Positions 6,803 to 16,443 of a stretch of DNA of 35,725 nt are shown here, piece after piece. The stretch lies in the NCBI GenBank assembly GCA_025350265.1, contig JANXYD010000422.1:1-35725 (forward strand). The letters are read 5' to 3'. Made by a program: the position numbers and the translations under genes. Position 1 is the stretch's first letter, and each line of letters begins with the position of its first letter. The notes under the pieces are model-generated. The model did no database searches, was not told where the DNA came from, and saw only the letters and a program-made list of their open reading frames with translations. The stretch is from Hyphomicrobiaceae bacterium (GTDB lineage Bacteria > Pseudomonadota > Alphaproteobacteria > Rhizobiales > Hyphomicrobiaceae).

Positions 6803-8113
6803 ATGGCTGTTGATCTCGATACCCGATCTGCTGATTTCGAGACGCGGTTTGCCCGCTTCCTCGGCGGCAAACGCGAAGCTTCCGAAGATGTCGACAGTGC
6901 GGTGCGGGCCATCATTGCCGAAGTACGCGCGGGCGGCGATGCGGCGCTGTGCGAGCTGACGGCGAGATTCGACGGTTTTGACGTGGCCGCCCACGGCCTG
7001 CGCGTGCCGTCGGAAGAGATCGCCGCTGCCGCCGCCACCTGTGACGCCGAGGCAGTCGCCGCACTCCAGTTCGCCGCGCAACGCATCCGTGCCCATCACG
7101 CACGCCAACGCCCAAGCGACGACCGCTATGTCGATAACACCGGCACTGAACTTGGCAGCCGCTGGACGGCGGTCGAGTCTGTCGGCCTCTACGTGCCCGG
7201 CGGCCTCGCCAGCTATCCGAGTTCGGTCTTGATGAACGCAATACCGGCAAAGGTTGCGGGCGTGCCGCGCATCGCCATGGTGGTGCCGTGTGCCAAAGGC
7301 GCGCTCAATCCGCTGGTGCTGGCCGCCGCACACATCGCCGGTATCGACGAAATCTATCGGGTGGGGGGTGCGCAGGCGATCGCCGCCCTGGCTTTCGGCA
7401 CGGAAACGATTGCGCCGGTCGCCAAGATCGTGGGGCCGGGCAACGCGTACGTCGCGACCGCCAAACGGCACGTGTACGGGACCGTCGGCATCGACAGCAT
7501 CGCCGGACCTTCGGAAGTGTTGATCATCGCGGATGCCGACAATAACCCCGACTGGATCGCAGCCGACCTGCTGGCGCAGGCCGAACACGATGCGAGCGCG
7601 CAATCGATCCTGATCACCGACGACGCGGCATTCGCTGCAGCCGTCAAACGAGCGGTGACTGCCCAACTGGCCTCACTGCCGCGTGGCGAAATCGCCTCCG
7701 CGAGCTGGAACCAGTTCGGCGCCGTTATTCTAGTGGCCTCTCTCGACGAGGCCGTGGCACTCGCCGACCGAATCGCCGCCGAGCATTTGGAGATCGCCAC
7801 CGCCGATCCCGATGCGTTGGCCGACCGCATTCGCAACGCCGGCGCAATCTTTCTCGGCAAGCATACGCCGGAAGCGATCGGTGACTATGTGTCAGGCTCC
7901 AATCACGTGCTGCCAACCGCCCGGTCTGCGCGTTTTTCGTCCGGTCTTGGCGTCCTAGATTTCATGAAGCGCACATCGCTGCTGCGGCTCGATCCGCAGT
8001 CGCTTGCGGCGTTGGCACCGGCCGCCATGACGCTCGCCCGCGCGGAAGGCCTGGAAGCGCATCGGCGCTCCGTTGCGATCCGGCTTGGCAAAACAACGGG
8101 AGAGAAAACGTGA
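6803..8113 (+). CDS. hisD: Histidinol dehydrogenase
   Basis: ...VGLYVPGGLASYPSSVLMNAIPAKVAGVPRIAMVVP...IDEIYRVGGAQAIAALAFGTETI.PVAKIVGPGNAYVATAKRHVYGTVGIDSIAGPSEVLIIAD...: diagnostic HisD motifs. Confidence 0.98.
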   Translation: MAVDLDTRSADFETRFARFLGGKREASEDVDSAVRAIIAEVRAGGDAALCELTARFDGFDVAAHGLRVPSEEIAAAAATCDAEAVAALQFAAQRIRAHHARQRPSDDRYVDNTGTELGSRWTAVESVGLYVPGGLASYPSSVLMNAIPAKVAGVPRIAMVVPCAKGALNPLVLAAAHIAGIDEIYRVGGAQAIAALAFGTETIAPVAKIVGPGNAYVATAKRHVYGTVGIDSIAGPSEVLIIADADNNPDWIAADLLAQAEHDASAQSILITDDAAFAAAVKRAVTAQLASLPRGEIASASWNQFGAVILVASLDEAVALADRIAAEHLEIATADPDALADRIRNAGAIFLGKHTPEAIGDYVSGSNHVLPTARSARFSSGLGVLDFMKRTSLLRLDPQSLAALAPAAMTLARAEGLEAHRRSVAIRLGKTTGEKT

Positions 8114-8643
8114 GCGATCCGAGCCGAGCCGACGATACGGTTGCCCACCCAGGCTCGCGCCATCGGCTGGCTGCGCTGACGCTCGATCCAGGGTCCATCA
8201 AGCCCGGCAATGCCAACATCGAACACGAGCGCGAGGTTGCCATCTACGACATTCTCGAAGCCAATCACTTCGAATTGGTTGGGCGGGACGATGGCCCTTA
8301 CAGCCTTGCGATCGGAGTCGTGGACGACAAGCTGGTATTCACGACAATACCTCTGCCGCAAGAGGGTGCTGCGGGTGGCGATGTGGAACCGGCCGTGATC
8401 GGTATTGCCATGTTGCCGCTGCGGCGCGTGGTGAAGGATTATTTTCTCGTTTGCGAAACCTACTTCGACGCCATCCGCACCGCGCCGCCGTCGCGTATCC
8501 AACAGATCGATGTCGGCCGTCGTGCGCTGCACGACGAGGGCGCAACGGCGCTTTCCGAGCGGCTCGGGGGCCGGATCACACTTGATGCTACCACCGCGCG
8601 CCGGCTCTTCACCCTCATCTGTGCCCTGCACTGGCGGGGATAG
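8110..8643 (+). CDS. UPF0262 family protein
   Basis: RLAALTLDPGSIKPGNANIEHEREVAIYDILEANHFEL...GPYSLAIGVVDDKLVFTT...RVVKDYFLVCETYFDAIRTAPPSRIQQIDVGRRALHDEGA; GTG start overlaps hisD stop by 4 nt. Confidence 0.9.
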   Translation: MSDPSRADDTVAHPGSRHRLAALTLDPGSIKPGNANIEHEREVAIYDILEANHFELVGRDDGPYSLAIGVVDDKLVFTTIPLPQEGAAGGDVEPAVIGIAMLPLRRVVKDYFLVCETYFDAIRTAPPSRIQQIDVGRRALHDEGATALSERLGGRITLDATTARRLFTLICALHWRG

Positions 8644-8656
8644 GGTCACATTCAAG

Positions 8657-10879
8657 TTAGCGCCGAGGGGCCACGACGCGGATTCTCGACATCATGCCTC
8701 CGTCCTCATGCTCGAGGATGTGGCAGTGATAGACGAAGTCGCCGATCTGGCGGAACGGAATGCGGAGCACCACCTTAGGCGGCAGGCACTTACCGCTGGA
8801 GAATGCGGCCGCCGAGCCGTCGCATGCTGAAGCATCCTTGGCCCGCGGCACCGGCAGATTGTCGTGCAAGATACCCGTATTGGCAATCACGGTCGGTAAC
8901 ACCATCCCGTCGGGCGTGGCACTGTCGAGCACCTGGAACCGCGTCTGGTGGATGTGGAAGTTGTGATCCTCGTTGGTGAGGTTGACCAGCTCCCAGATTT
9001 CGTCGACTGCGACGCCAGCGGCTTTGAGCGGCACGCAGATGCTCGTTTTGGTCGCATCGAACGCAGAGACCGGTTGCCGCGTCGTCTCAATCTCCTGCCC
9101 CTTCGCGTCGACCTCGACGTAGCCGAGGCCGAAGTTATCGGTGCCGGGGGTGGGGTTGCCAAACAGGATGCGCCGCCGATGACCATCGGCGAGCGGTACG
9201 CACGCCGGATCCTCGCTACGGCCATACTTTAGATCGGGATCCATGGCAATCGTGGGTGCCTGGGTCAACGTGCCGTTGAGGACTGTGCGGTTAATCCGAG
9301 CGGGCTTCCATGCCTGAGCTGCGGGCACTTCCACAGGCACCGGCCAACCTTCGACTTGCAGGCGCGCCGGCCGGCGTAGCGCTCCTGTATCGGCCATGGC
9401 CGCATCCGCCGCGCCACCAATGCGGATGACGCCAGCGAGATCGGCCGCGCGCGCGGCGAGAGCAACCTTTGCCAACGTGATCGCCGGCCAGTCGTCGCCG
9501 TTGCCGGGATCACCCGTCAGATACTCACGCGTCACCAGTTTCGCGGCTGTCTCGACAGATTTGCCAGCAGCGCTCAGCACCCGCACTTCGACGCGCGCGC
9601 TCGGCATCATGCGCAGCGACGTGGCGCATACCATGCCGGCATCAGCCGACTGGTCTGGACACGGAATGAGCGTCGCCTTGCCTTTCATGGCCATCTGCAT
9701 TTGCTTGATCATCTCGGACTTGCCGGCCGTGCCGGCGTCCACCGAGACTCCGTCGACCGCCAACAATTGCAATGGCAGCGCAGTACCGGCGGGATCCATC
9801 AAGGCCAGTTCGTAGGACCGGCTGGCCGAGGCGTTCAGCATGCGCCATACGTTGCCGTAAGCACCAACCCTGATCGTCGGCAGGATCTGGCCATTGACCG
9901 TGTGCAGCCAACGACCGCCGGTATGATCGGCCTTGTCGTTTTTCTGACCGGGACACATGCCGGCCCACTCGGCAGCGCCGGTCGCCGGTGCGCCCGCGCA
10001 GAACGCCGGATCCTGCTGGTTGAGCAGCACGCCGCTGGCTTCTATCTGGGTGTCCTTGAGCACCAGTTCATGGATTCCGCCGCGATCGATGACGCGCCGG
10101 CAATCGGCATCCCGGCAGATATCGTGGGTGCGGCCGACCGTAATCAAACCCGCCATGCCGGAGGTGACTTGGTTGAGCGAAAGTCCGTGCAAATGCGGGT
10201 GAAACCAGAACAGGCCGGCGGGATGCTGGTCACCGATGTGGATGCGATATTCCGCAGCACCGTCGATGCGATCCATATCGGGATGCGTGTGGTGACCGGC
10301 GTGGGCTGCGTGCACAGCTGAATCAACAGGGACGGGCAACGCGCCCGCCGTCGCTACAGGCATAATCGTTGGATTGGCGGGTTGGCGAATTTCGAGGAAG
10401 ACATAGTCGCCGTAGGTGTCCCAATCACCCTCGGCGCGATGCGGTTCGACCAGCATGCCGTGCGTGTGCAGATTGGTTGGGTTGCCGGCCAGTTCCGGAT
10501 TGTCGACGACGTGCTTGGCGTTCGGCACTGGTGGAAGCTTGTTGACGAGGCGAATACGCAGATTATCGCCGCGCTGCAGTTGCAGCCTGACACCACCGGG
10601 AGGGCTCTCGCCAGTACCAGAGGGACACGCGTTGGGCGCGCGGCCCGTGGGGCGCCGACAGATTTCATAGGTCCAGGCTTTATAGGTTTTTCCGTCGCCG
10701 GCGTCGACGCCGCTTCGTTCCGCGGCGATCATCAGCAAGCTCAACTCACCGTTCCGCGACGCAAATACCGGCGGATCGATGAGATCAGCGGCGAGCGCCA
10801 GCTGCGAACGGCTGCTCACAAAGACAGCCACGACAAGCACGCAAAGGTTCGCAATGGAATGTAAAATCTTGCCAGGCAT
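8657..10879 (-). CDS. Multicopper oxidase, secreted, ~740 aa
   Basis: Signal peptide MPGKILHSIANLCVLVVAVFVSSRSQLALA; four copper motifs: LHTHGM, FHPHLHG, HNFHIHQ, YHCHILEHEDGGMM. ATG at 10879. Confidence 0.93.
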   Translation of the reverse strand: MPGKILHSIANLCVLVVAVFVSSRSQLALAADLIDPPVFASRNGELSLLMIAAERSGVDAGDGKTYKAWTYEICRRPTGRAPNACPSGTGESPPGGVRLQLQRGDNLRIRLVNKLPPVPNAKHVVDNPELAGNPTNLHTHGMLVEPHRAEGDWDTYGDYVFLEIRQPANPTIMPVATAGALPVPVDSAVHAAHAGHHTHPDMDRIDGAAEYRIHIGDQHPAGLFWFHPHLHGLSLNQVTSGMAGLITVGRTHDICRDADCRRVIDRGGIHELVLKDTQIEASGVLLNQQDPAFCAGAPATGAAEWAGMCPGQKNDKADHTGGRWLHTVNGQILPTIRVGAYGNVWRMLNASASRSYELALMDPAGTALPLQLLAVDGVSVDAGTAGKSEMIKQMQMAMKGKATLIPCPDQSADAGMVCATSLRMMPSARVEVRVLSAAGKSVETAAKLVTREYLTGDPGNGDDWPAITLAKVALAARAADLAGVIRIGGAADAAMADTGALRRPARLQVEGWPVPVEVPAAQAWKPARINRTVLNGTLTQAPTIAMDPDLKYGRSEDPACVPLADGHRRRILFGNPTPGTDNFGLGYVEVDAKGQEIETTRQPVSAFDATKTSICVPLKAAGVAVDEIWELVNLTNEDHNFHIHQTRFQVLDSATPDGMVLPTVIANTGILHDNLPVPRAKDASACDGSAAAFSSGKCLPPKVVLRIPFRQIGDFVYHCHILEHEDGGMMSRIRVVAPRR

Positions 10880-11004
10880 GTCACTATACCCCCAAAACAA
10901 TGACCTTTTGGAGAGCGGCTGAAGCCCTCCCGCGCCAGCAAAGAACGCAAATTTCTGCGATTATGTTCCACGTGGTGCGCGGCAAACACCGAGATTAAGA
11001 CTGC

Positions 11005-11766
11005 TCACGTCCCCAAGTAAAGTTGTCTGATAATATCGTTGTTGTTGAGATCGGCGGCACTGGCACCTTCGTAGGCGATGTGACCGTGAACGATGACATA
11101 ACCACGATCGGCGATGCGAATAGCCTGATGGAAATTCTGTTCCGCCATCAGCACCGTGAGCTTGAACTGGTCCTTCAACTCTTTGATCGCATCAATCGTG
11201 CGGCTGACTAGGATCGGCGCGAGGCCGACGCTCGGCTCATCGACCAGCAGGATGCGTGGCGACAGCATCAAGGCTCGGCCCAGCGCCAGCATCTGCTGTT
11301 CGCCGCCGCTCATGCTGCCGGCCAACTGCTGACGCCGCTCGGCGAGCCGGGTAAACGTCGTGTAGCAGAAGTCGAGATTGGTCTTGATCGATGCGCGCGC
11401 CTTCGGCCGGAATGCGCCGAGCACCAAATTTTCCTCGACCGTCAACTTCGGGAACAAGCGCCGGCCTTCCGGCACCAGGGCAATCCCGAGGTCGACGATG
11501 GCCTCCGTAGTTTTGCCGATCAGATCGTGTTCGACGCCGTCGATGGTGGCCGTGATGCGCCCGCGGCTCGGCTTCACGAGGCCGAGAATGCACTTCATGA
11601 CCGTGCTTTTGCCGTTGCCGTTGGTGCCGAGGAGCGCCACCGTCTCGCCGGTGTCGACACGCAGCGAAACGTCCTGCAGCGCGCGCACCGACCCATAGCC
11701 GGCATCGATGCCGTCGATCACGAGGCTGTTGACGCCGCCATCCCCGACGGTTGCGTTACTGGCCAA
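11005..11766 (-). CDS. livF: Branched-chain amino acid-type ABC transporter ATP-binding protein (LivF)
   Basis: Walker A GTNGNGKST, signature MSGGEQQMLALGRALM, Walker B ILLVDEPSVGLAP; probable TTG start overlapping the livG end by 11 nt. Confidence 0.92.
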   Translation of the reverse strand: MASNATVGDGGVNSLVIDGIDAGYGSVRALQDVSLRVDTGETVALLGTNGNGKSTVMKCILGLVKPSRGRITATIDGVEHDLIGKTTEAIVDLGIALVPEGRRLFPKLTVEENLVLGAFRPKARASIKTNLDFCYTTFTRLAERRQQLAGSMSGGEQQMLALGRALMLSPRILLVDEPSVGLAPILVSRTIDAIKELKDQFKLTVLMAEQNFHQAIRIADRGYVIVHGHIAYEGASAADLNNNDIIRQLYLGT

Positions 11767-12493
11767 GATACGCCCTCACCACGTCTTCGTTGCGGATGAC
11801 TTCGGCCGGCGCGCCATCGGCGATCTTATTGCCGCTGACCAGCACTACGAGCCGTTGCGAGAACGCCATCACCGCCTTCATGATGTGCTCGATCAAGATG
11901 ATGCTAATGCCGTTGGCGTTCAGCGACATCAACAGATTCAAAATGTCGTCGACTTCAGCGTTGGACAATCCGGCCATCGCTTCATCCGCGATCAGCAGCT
12001 TCGGATCGGCGGCCATGGCGCGCGCCAGTTCCAACTTGCGCATGTCGACCTGCGTGAGGTCGATAGGGCGGGCATCGGACTTGTCGATCAACCCGACCAG
12101 CCGTAACAATTCCTCTGTGCGATCGCGGATCTCAGGCTCGCTGCGCTGGCGGCCGGCGCGATGGGCTGCGGTATACAGAAGCGGAATTCGCATGTTGTCG
12201 CGCACCGACATCGAGCCGAACGGGCGCGGCAATTGGAAACTGCGGGCAATGCCGAGGTAGGCGCGCTTGTGCGGTGCGAGGCCATCGAGCACGTGACCGT
12301 CGAACTGCACGCGGCCGCTATCGTTGACCAGCGTGCCGCTCATGCAGTTGACGAGGGTGCTCTTGCCAGAGCCGTTGGGGCCGATCAGGCCCAACCGCTC
12401 GCCGGCAGCCAGAGTAAGCGACACGTCGTTGAGCGCGGTGAAGCCGCCGAAGCGCTTGCTCAACCCAGAGATCTGCAACAGCTGAGCGCTCAT
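11756..12493 (-). CDS. livG: Branched-chain amino acid-type ABC transporter ATP-binding protein (LivG)
   Basis: Walker A GPNGSGKST, ...GRVQFDGHVLDGLAPHKRAYLGIARSFQLPRPF..., LLIADEAMAGLSNAEV. Confidence 0.93.
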   Translation of the reverse strand: MSAQLLQISGLSKRFGGFTALNDVSLTLAAGERLGLIGPNGSGKSTLVNCMSGTLVNDSGRVQFDGHVLDGLAPHKRAYLGIARSFQLPRPFGSMSVRDNMRIPLLYTAAHRAGRQRSEPEIRDRTEELLRLVGLIDKSDARPIDLTQVDMRKLELARAMAADPKLLIADEAMAGLSNAEVDDILNLLMSLNANGISIILIEHIMKAVMAFSQRLVVLVSGNKIADGAPAEVIRNEDVVRAYLGQ

Positions 12494-13584
12494 GGCCGCA
12501 CCCCATCGCCGATGGCTGCCCGTGCGAGCTTGGCCAATCGGCGCTTGCGACTGAGATCACCGATAAAGCCGATGATGCCGTTCGGCGCGACGATGACGAA
12601 GAAAATCAGCAGCAATCCGACAATCAGCAAATTCAACACCGACGAGATCGATACGGTCGCCCATTGCTGGAACGATCCGAGCAGCACGGCGCCGATCAAT
12701 GGACCGAACCAGGATTGCGTCCCGCCGACCATCGGCATGGCAATGGCGTTGACCGCATATTCGAGGCCGAACGCCGACGCCGGCTGCAAATAGCCGATAT
12801 AGTAAGGGAACGGTGCGCCGGCCATGCCCATCAGCGCGCCGGAAATGGTGGTGGCGATCAGCTTCAGGCGCAGCGTCGGCACACCCGCGGCTTCCGCGGC
12901 CACCTCGTCGTCGCGGATGGCCGCGAAACCGAACCCCAACCGCGACCGCTCGATGCCGCGCGCAACCGTGAGGGCGACCACGACGAGCAGCAGCATTATG
13001 ACGAAGAGGTAGCCGATGAACCCGCCCGGCAGCAGCGGAAACTCATTTGGCCGGATCACGTAGGCACCGCGCGATCCACCGACGAAGTCCCAGTTGACGA
13101 CGAGGGTTTGCAGCACCACGGACAACGCCAGCGTGGCGATGGAAAAGAACACGCCGCGCAACCGCAAGGTCAAGTAGCCCATACCGAGGCCCACAAGCCC
13201 AGCAATCACGCCAGCAAACACGATCAGGCCAACCAGCAGCAGCGGCGGCGGGATGGTGCCAAGCAACTGGCCAACCAGCGTTTTGCTCATGTCGGTGATG
13301 ACGGTGTAGACTGAAACGGTAGTGTAGGCGCCCATGGCGAAGAAAGCGGCAGAGCCGAAATTCACGTAGCCGCAATAGCCGCCGAGAATGTTCCAGGCCG
13401 TGGCCATGACGACGAATTGCAGCACGACGTAGCCGGCGAAATACAGATATTCGTTACCTACCAGCGCCAGCGCGCCGTAAAACAGCGCGGCCACGCACAA
13501 CGCAAGCACCGCAAAAATGGGCGTGCTTACGCCTGCGATTTTGACGGGTCGTACTGTCGGCTCCGACGTCGCTGCGGCTGTCAT
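12490..13584 (-). CDS. livM: Branched-chain amino acid-type ABC transporter permease (LivM)
   Basis: Multi-TM protein with NILGGYCGYVNFGSAAFFAMGAYT and RSRLGFGFAAIRDDEVAAEAAGV motifs; ATGA overlap with livG. Confidence 0.93.
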   Translation of the reverse strand: MTAAATSEPTVRPVKIAGVSTPIFAVLALCVAALFYGALALVGNEYLYFAGYVVLQFVVMATAWNILGGYCGYVNFGSAAFFAMGAYTTVSVYTVITDMSKTLVGQLLGTIPPPLLLVGLIVFAGVIAGLVGLGMGYLTLRLRGVFFSIATLALSVVLQTLVVNWDFVGGSRGAYVIRPNEFPLLPGGFIGYLFVIMLLLVVVALTVARGIERSRLGFGFAAIRDDEVAAEAAGVPTLRLKLIATTISGALMGMAGAPFPYYIGYLQPASAFGLEYAVNAIAMPMVGGTQSWFGPLIGAVLLGSFQQWATVSISSVLNLLIVGLLLIFFVIVAPNGIIGFIGDLSRKRRLAKLARAAIGDGVRP

Positions 13585-13629
13585 GATGTGCTTTGCCCGC
13601 TCATACTCGTAATCCCGGTGCGACTGACC

Positions 13630-14496
13630 TCATCGTCCCAACAAGCCGGTTGGCCTGAACGCCAAAGTCGCGAGCAGAAATCCAAAGCCGACAGCCGGGG
13701 CCCAGGACGGACCAAAGAACGTAGTCGTAATGCTTTCGACGATACCGAGAAGGATGGCACCGATCAGCGTGCCCGGAAGACTTCCCATGCCGCCAAGCAC
13801 GCAGATGGCAAAGATGCGACCGATATATTCGCGTCCCACCGACGGCTCCACTGGCTGGATGACGATCAAAAATGCCCCCGCAAGCGCCGCCGTGGCGATC
13901 GACAGTCCGAAGCCGATCCGCTTGATGCGCACGGGATCGATGGCCAGCAATCGCAAGGCGGTCGGGTCTTGACTGACGGCCGCGATAGCGCGCCCGGTGT
14001 AGGTGCGCGATAAAAACAGGTGCAACGCCCCGAACAGTACAATCGACAGCACGCACGGCACCAGCATGCGCAGCGGCAGATCGATGAAGCCGAAGCGCAG
14101 GGTCGGCCCGATGTACCAAGCTTCCACGTAACGATAATCAACACCGAACACCAGGATCAGCAGAACCTCGGTGACGAACAGCAGCCCGAAGAAAAACGCC
14201 AAGCCGCGCAAGCTGTCGCTCCCCTTGCGCTCGAATGACAGATACGAAACCTGATAGATCGCCTGTCCCAGCACGTAGAAAATAGGCAACACCAAAACGC
14301 CCGTCACGATTGGATCAAGTCCGAGCTTGGCGTTGACGATGTAGGCGACATAGGAGCCAAGGATAACGAAGGCCGGGTGCGCGATGTTGACCACATCGAG
14401 CATGCCGAAAGAAACCGCCACGCCCAACGTGACAGCCGCATAAAATCCGCCGAGCAGGAGGCCGGAGACGATAGCGTTCAGGTAAAGATCTAGCAT
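13630..14496 (-). CDS. livH: Branched-chain amino acid-type ABC transporter permease (LivH)
   Basis: MLDLYLNAIVSGLLLGGFYAAVTLGVAVSFGMLDVVNIAHPAFVILGSYVAY...TYTGRAIAAVSQDPTALRLLAID...: LivH motifs. Confidence 0.93.
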   Translation of the reverse strand: MLDLYLNAIVSGLLLGGFYAAVTLGVAVSFGMLDVVNIAHPAFVILGSYVAYIVNAKLGLDPIVTGVLVLPIFYVLGQAIYQVSYLSFERKGSDSLRGLAFFFGLLFVTEVLLILVFGVDYRYVEAWYIGPTLRFGFIDLPLRMLVPCVLSIVLFGALHLFLSRTYTGRAIAAVSQDPTALRLLAIDPVRIKRIGFGLSIATAALAGAFLIVIQPVEPSVGREYIGRIFAICVLGGMGSLPGTLIGAILLGIVESITTTFFGPSWAPAVGFGFLLATLAFRPTGLLGR

Positions 14497-14605
14497 GCGA
14501 CCGCGCCCCGGCGGCAGCTTACACGCACAGAGCCGACTTCTCGCTCCGAGACTGCAACCAGCACAGACATTTCTCCCCTGCGGCCGTTCGTCGACCTGCG
14601 CGCGT

Positions 14606-14670
14606 TAGCTCTTTGTTCTGTCGTGCTGCTTGTCGGAAAACCGCTCACACTTTACCCGGAAGCACTCTAG
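14606..14670 (+). repeat. Interspersed repeat copy 3 (second module only)
   Basis: AGCTCTTTGTTCTGTCGTGCTGCTTGTCGGAAAACCGCTCACACTTTACCCGGAAGCACTCTAG; matches the downstream half of copies 1 and 2 without the preceding stem-loop. Confidence 0.8.
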
Positions 14671-14773
14671 GGCTTGGCGCAAGGTTGCACGAATGCGGGG
14701 AGCTTGGCTATTGCCATCCGGCAACACGCGCGCACGCGACTTCAGCGGCTCACCATCGAGCCGCCTGTCAACG

Positions 14774-15985
14774 TCAGCGACGGTGGAGATACTTGTCGGC
14801 GTGGTGATGCAGCGTACCTGACAGGCCGTGCATATAATTGATGACTGCGTGCGACGCGTGCTTGAACGACCCAGCTTCGAGCGAGCGGGCCAGGGCAGTC
14901 ATCAGCGCGACCCCGCCCATGGTCAGCGCCAGCTCCAGCCACAGAACGCTGCCGGTGTGAACGAGGATGATGTAGCCGATCATGCTCATCAGCGATCCCG
15001 CGACAAACACCGGCAGTGAGTTGCGACCAAGCACAGTCAGGATATTGGACGGCGGGATTCTGGCCATCCACCGCCACAGCGGACTGTGAACAAGCAAATA
15101 CGTCAGCGCCAGAATGTGGAAAAGCCGCGACGCAGGAAGCGCCGACTTCTGCAAGGTATCCATCCACATCGGCAGCACGTCGAACGATATCCGTCCCCCC
15201 ATGCTGCGCATCATCCAGACGGCGCTGAAAATGACGTAGGCCGCAGCCAACGCACCAGGCACGGGGTGCCACGGAATGGACTTACCCCGAAGCTTCATGA
15301 TGCCCAACGCTATCCCGATGGCGAAGATGAATTGCCAGGCGAACGGATTGAAAAACCAACCGCTGTCGGCCGGAAAGTTCGGCATGTCGATCGGCAACAG
15401 GTGCGCTGCCAGATACATACTGGCCGACACGCCCAGCATCGCCCACACGTCGAAAACCGCGAGCCACAGCAGACCCGGCACGAGCAAAATCAGGAACACA
15501 TAGAGCGGCAGAATATTGAAGTAGCCGAGTTGGTGACCGCCGGTCAGAATTCCAGTCAGGCCACTTATCGGGTCGGCAAGAACGGGTGCGACGCCGATCA
15601 ATTCGAGGATCGACGGATTGGCCATGACCCAAGCGGCAAACAGGAACACGCCGACCGCTGCCAGCGTCGACGCGAGGTGGGCAACATACAATACGCCAGC
15701 CCGACGCACGGCCTTGAAGGCCACGCCAGTATGATCACCGCGCTGAAATTTAGGGAAAAATGCAAACGCCGCAGCCACCCCGGCGAGCAGCACGAACATC
15801 TCGGCCGCGTCGGAAAAGCCAAAATTGCGCGTCGTCCAGTTTTCGAAGCGGTTGCCCGGCATGTGATTGATGAAAATCGAGACGAGCGCAATCCCGCGCA
15901 GCCAATCGATTCGATGATCGCGGCTCGTCACCAGCTTGTGGTGCAGTGCAAGGGGATTGCTGTTCTTCACGGTATGTCTCGACAT
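14774..15985 (-). CDS. OpgC-domain integral membrane (acyltransferase-like) protein
   Basis: DHRIDWLRGIALVSIFINHMPGNRFENWTTRNFGFSDAAEMFVLLAGVAAAFAF... with multiple TM segments and SVLWLELALTMGGVALMTALARSLE C-terminus: OpgC-like. Confidence 0.88.
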   Translation of the reverse strand: MSRHTVKNSNPLALHHKLVTSRDHRIDWLRGIALVSIFINHMPGNRFENWTTRNFGFSDAAEMFVLLAGVAAAFAFFPKFQRGDHTGVAFKAVRRAGVLYVAHLASTLAAVGVFLFAAWVMANPSILELIGVAPVLADPISGLTGILTGGHQLGYFNILPLYVFLILLVPGLLWLAVFDVWAMLGVSASMYLAAHLLPIDMPNFPADSGWFFNPFAWQFIFAIGIALGIMKLRGKSIPWHPVPGALAAAYVIFSAVWMMRSMGGRISFDVLPMWMDTLQKSALPASRLFHILALTYLLVHSPLWRWMARIPPSNILTVLGRNSLPVFVAGSLMSMIGYIILVHTGSVLWLELALTMGGVALMTALARSLEAGSFKHASHAVINYMHGLSGTLHHHADKYLHRR

Positions 15986-16443
15986 CTCAGGCTCCGCGTC
16001 CCTATCGACACCATAGAAACGAACGAACTCGAATTTGGTATACGTCGTTCACAACAAGTTTACGGCTCAAATTTCACAAGCTATTTACCATGTGCGTGCA
16101 GGTGCGCGCCATAAATATTGCACGTGCGAAGAAGATTGCAATACGTGGTTGTGCATGTTCGCAAGAACCAACGCAGCGGCTGCCTAAGTTTTACGCACTT
16201 CGACGACGTCAGCGAACACGTTGCGCAATCTGCCGCCGAACAGCTTCAACGACAACACGAATAACAATCCGTAAAGAATACGGTAAAAAAGGGTTGCGAC
16301 CGGCACCGGACCCAAAAATTTGACTGCATTCGAGCCGATGGCGGCCGGACGCACGGACGCGTCCGCGTTCGACGCAATGCCAATAGACGGCGGCGTCGCC
16401 AAACCCGATAAGGCAGGCAGCGTCGCTCACTGGAAGCCAGGTC

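Noticed and set aside
6767-7666. 299-aa minus-strand ORF antisense to hisD
   Set aside because: Shadow of hisD; no domain logic.
16016-16443. Possible tRNA or known ncRNA in the OpgC-prpE gap
   Set aside because: No T-loop GTTCGANNC, anticodon arm or acceptor stem found; only short palindromes such as GCACGTGC.
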